Shown here: piece after piece, positions 6,231 to 7,740 of the stretch | How the letters are laid out: each line of letters begins with the position of its first letter | Position numbering within the stretch: position 1 is the first letter of the stretch | Assembly: GCA_011049495.1 (NCBI GenBank) | Contig: DSBF01000519.1 | Location: 1 to 7,740 of the forward strand | DNA from: Ignavibacteria bacterium | GTDB taxonomy: Bacteria > Bacteroidota > Ignavibacteria > Ignavibacteriales > Melioribacteraceae | Direction of reading: 5' to 3' | DNA length: 7,740 bases | Program-made: the position numbers and the translations under genes | The notes under the pieces: model-generated | What the model saw: only the letters and a program-made list of their open reading frames with translations | What the model was told of the DNA's origin: nothing | Databases searched by the model: none

Positions 6231-7624
6231 ATATTAAAAAACGACATAACCAATGACATTAGAAGAAATAATACAAAATCTAAAAGACACTCAAAATAAG
6301 AGTGACGCACCGACTGAATATGAAATTGTGCTGACAGATGCATTTAGATTTTTAGGCTTTCAAGCAAAGACTATTGGTGGCAAAGGAGATACAGACGTAT
6401 TATTGACAGCTAACATTGGAAAAGAGAGTTACAAAGTTGAGGTTGACGGAAAGACGAGTAAAAATGAAAAAATAAGTGACGCTCAAATAAATTGGTTATC
6501 ACTTAAAGACCATAAGGAAAAAAACAACTCAAACTTTGTGGTGGTTGCAGGACCTGGTTTTGCAGGCGGCAACCTAGAAAAACGAGCAAAAGAGTATGAT
6601 GTTAGTTTGTTGACAACAGACGAATTAATTAAAATCTTGGAAGCTCATTCAAAGTATCCATTTACGCTTTTAGAACTTAAAGACCTGTTTGCAGAAGCAG
6701 GATATTTAACAGAACAAGTTGACGACTTATTGAGCCAAAATCTAGTAAGAAGGAGCTTTCTTGAAAAATTCAAAACAATAATCGAAGAAATTGAAAAGTT
6801 GCAAAATACTCGACTTGGCTATTTTACCTTCGAAAGTTTAGCAGGTCGTGAAAAAATACAAGAACTTGAAATTGAATTGGAAGACATTGAAAACATCATT
6901 CAACTTTTGCGTATTCCTTTTATCAACGCTATATCAGAAATTGACAAAAATAAATTTGTATTCACTCTTGAGAAAAGAGATTTGTCGAACACATTTTTTC
7001 AGATTTCACAGCTAATAAGTAGCAGGCCTATATTAACAACAACAAGAGTAATTACAGAAGAATCAACTGACACAAAAACGGATATTGAAGAAATTGATGA
7101 AGTTGAAGAAAGAACAATAGGAACAAAATATTACAAATGGACAATTCGCGGAACTTCACTTTTCGCAACTGCTAGAGAAGAAAATCCTTACGAACACAGC
7201 TGTCCTGTTGACCACTTCAAGACAATTATTTCAAAAATCATTAAAGCCTTCGAAAACCAAAATGTAATTAACAACGACATAATTTATCAGGCACTTGTAG
7301 ACCAAGAATTATCTCCGAACCGAGTATTTAAGGGAAAAGCAGAAGAGTATAAAATAAGAATGATTTTGGGTGTTCTTGAATTGGAAGGGTTTACGAAATG
7401 GACAGGCTCATTAAGACCAATTGAATATACGCTTGACAAACCGCTGAAAGATTTAATAAAATGGAGCAAAGAAACTGCGGACAAGAAATAAATACGCCCT
7501 ATAACAGCACCTACTCAAAAGTGGCGGTTCAGTGGTTAAATCAAGCTTTGTGCTTCTATCAAAGTTTGTGCTTGGTTGACAGGAAAGTGCTCCGAAATCG
7601 CCACCTTCGGGTAGCCGCAAACCG
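6222..7624 (+). mobile_element. Putative integron-like gene cassette 2 (solitary endonuclease)
   Basis: The unit starts with TTATAGGAC and ends at the G of GTTGGCGGTC (7624). Its single gene starts 30 bases in and stops just before the terminal hairpin, the classical layout and size of an integron cassette. Its start, GTTATAGGAC (6221-6230), is complementary in 9 of 10 positions to its own terminal inverse core GCCCTATAAC (7496-7505). The core that now sits next to it (7624-7633) pairs much less well. That is what is expected if the terminal site had been formed in a free circle. No integrase is in the window, so mobility is inferred. Confidence 0.45.
6253..7491 (+). CDS. Stand-alone PD-(D/E)xK restriction-endonuclease-like protein
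   Basis: The 412-residue protein has an N-terminal nuclease-like domain. A helix with E22/E24 is followed by L-G-F (34-36), G-G-K-G-D-T-D-V (42-49), then Y-K-V-E-V-D-G-K-T-S (60-69) and a helix starting I-S-D-A-Q (74-78). The order D46/D48 ... D65-x-K67, with E63 two residues before D65, fits the PD-(D/E)xK fold and resembles the FokI cleavage domain and Mrr-like enzymes. The strand F-V-V-V-A-G (95-100) follows. Residues about 136-164 and 365-395 look like winged-helix segments that could bind DNA, with a helical middle part and an acidic linker (268-288). An in-frame TAA two codons upstream (6247-6249) fixes the start. No methyltransferase is adjacent, so it may cut modified or foreign DNA or need a partner elsewhere. 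The exact family was not recognised. Confidence 0.75.
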   Translation: MTLEEIIQNLKDTQNKSDAPTEYEIVLTDAFRFLGFQAKTIGGKGDTDVLLTANIGKESYKVEVDGKTSKNEKISDAQINWLSLKDHKEKNNSNFVVVAGPGFAGGNLEKRAKEYDVSLLTTDELIKILEAHSKYPFTLLELKDLFAEAGYLTEQVDDLLSQNLVRRSFLEKFKTIIEEIEKLQNTRLGYFTFESLAGREKIQELEIELEDIENIIQLLRIPFINAISEIDKNKFVFTLEKRDLSNTFFQISQLISSRPILTTTRVITEESTDTKTDIEEIDEVEERTIGTKYYKWTIRGTSLFATAREENPYEHSCPVDHFKTIISKIIKAFENQNVINNDIIYQALVDQELSPNRVFKGKAEEYKIRMILGVLELEGFTKWTGSLRPIEYTLDKPLKDLIKWSKETADKK

Positions 7625-7633
7625 TTGGCGGTC
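7496..7633 (+). repeat. attC-like imperfect hairpin 2 (end of cassette 2)
   Basis: The outer cores are GCCCTATAAC (7496-7505) and GTTGGCGGTC (7624-7633), which share mainly AAC/GTT and flanking C/G pairs. A 16-position stem joins 7511-7526 with 7599-7614: 13 Watson-Crick pairs, two A/C mismatches that are wobbles on the other strand, and one G/T. A second stem joins AATCAAGC (7539-7546) with 7570-7577, and an apical CTTTG (7546-7550) can pair with CAAAG (7560-7564) as an alternative. TTTGTGCTT occurs twice (7547-7555 and 7565-7573). The element begins only four bases after the nuclease stop codon, so it may also end the transcript. Length and layout match hairpin 1 although the sequence differs. 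Confidence 0.6.
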
Positions 7634-7740
7634 ATTGTGAGCGAAATAACAACTGAGATTAATACGAATAAAAACCAAATAAGTACAACCCATTCTAACT
7701 ATAATTTCTTTTTGTAACTTTGTAGCTTAGTGAAATAAAA
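7634..7740 (+). promoter_or_regulatory. Start of the next unit, with a promoter for a gene beyond the window
   Basis: After the second hairpin the sequence is AT-rich and carries TAACTTTG at 7715-7722, an exact fit to the Bacteroidota -7 consensus TAnnTTTG. I see no clear -33 box; the region 19-23 bases upstream is only T/C-rich. No start codon with a long frame follows before 7740, so the gene would begin outside the window on the + strand. This repeats the pattern of a gene unit starting soon after a hairpin. Confidence 0.4.

Noticed and set aside
6110..6343. Minus-strand 77-codon frame over hairpin 1
   Set aside because: It is explained by the palindromic element and the start of the nuclease gene. 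No family resemblance.
7453..7635. Minus-strand 60-codon frame over hairpin 2
   Set aside because: It reads through a structured non-coding element and the end of a well-supported gene, without motifs.
1..7740. CRISPR arrays, tRNA or rRNA genes, insertion sequences
   Set aside because: No regularly spaced repeats, cloverleaf or rRNA-like sequence, and no transposase motifs were seen.

Overview
The window reads as accessory DNA from an AT-rich member of the Bacteroidota, probably a flavobacterium or relative. The signs are A/T-rich codon use, almost no Shine-Dalgarno sequences, TAnnTTTG-type -7 promoter elements (243-250 and 7715-7722), and closest family resemblance of the Mod protein to Bacteroidota type III methyltransferases (judged from memory, not searched). 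All genes lie on the + strand.

Layout. Positions 1-267 are a leader with a possible recombination-site end (66-74), a hairpin (166-205) and a promoter. Positions 268-4889 hold a type III restriction-modification operon: mod (DNA adenine methyltransferase) and res (helicase-nuclease). Each gene is broken once by a single-base indel in a short homopolymer. In mod the break falls exactly at the S-adenosylmethionine (SAM) motif (D-F-F-A-G-S-G-T-T). In res it cuts off the PD-(D/E)xK nuclease domain. As written, neither a complete methyltransferase nor a complete nuclease can be made. A third gene (4889-5932) overlaps the end of res by one base. It encodes a DUF4917-type protein with SIR2-like motifs, so it is probably an extra defence component of the same operon. 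After a C/A-rich spacer comes a large imperfect hairpin (6095-6230), then a stand-alone PD-(D/E)xK endonuclease-like gene (6253-7491), then a second large hairpin (7496-7633) and the promoter of a gene beyond the right edge.

The most unusual feature is the architecture between the genes. The two hairpins, each about 135 bases, have AAC...GTT cores and resemble integron attC sites. The first bases of each gene unit are complementary to the inverse core at that same unit's own far end: GTTATGGGC at 66-74 against GCCCATAAC at 6095-6103, and GTTATAGGAC at 6221-6230 against GCCCTATAAC at 7496-7505. That is the relation expected for integron gene cassettes that move as circles. In hairpin 1, every A/C mismatch of the main stems is a G/T wobble on the bottom strand, the strand attC sites use. 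The model is therefore two defence cassettes in a row, an unusually large 6.2 kb type III restriction plus DUF4917 cassette and a 1.4 kb solitary nuclease cassette, with non-canonical core sites and no integrase in view.
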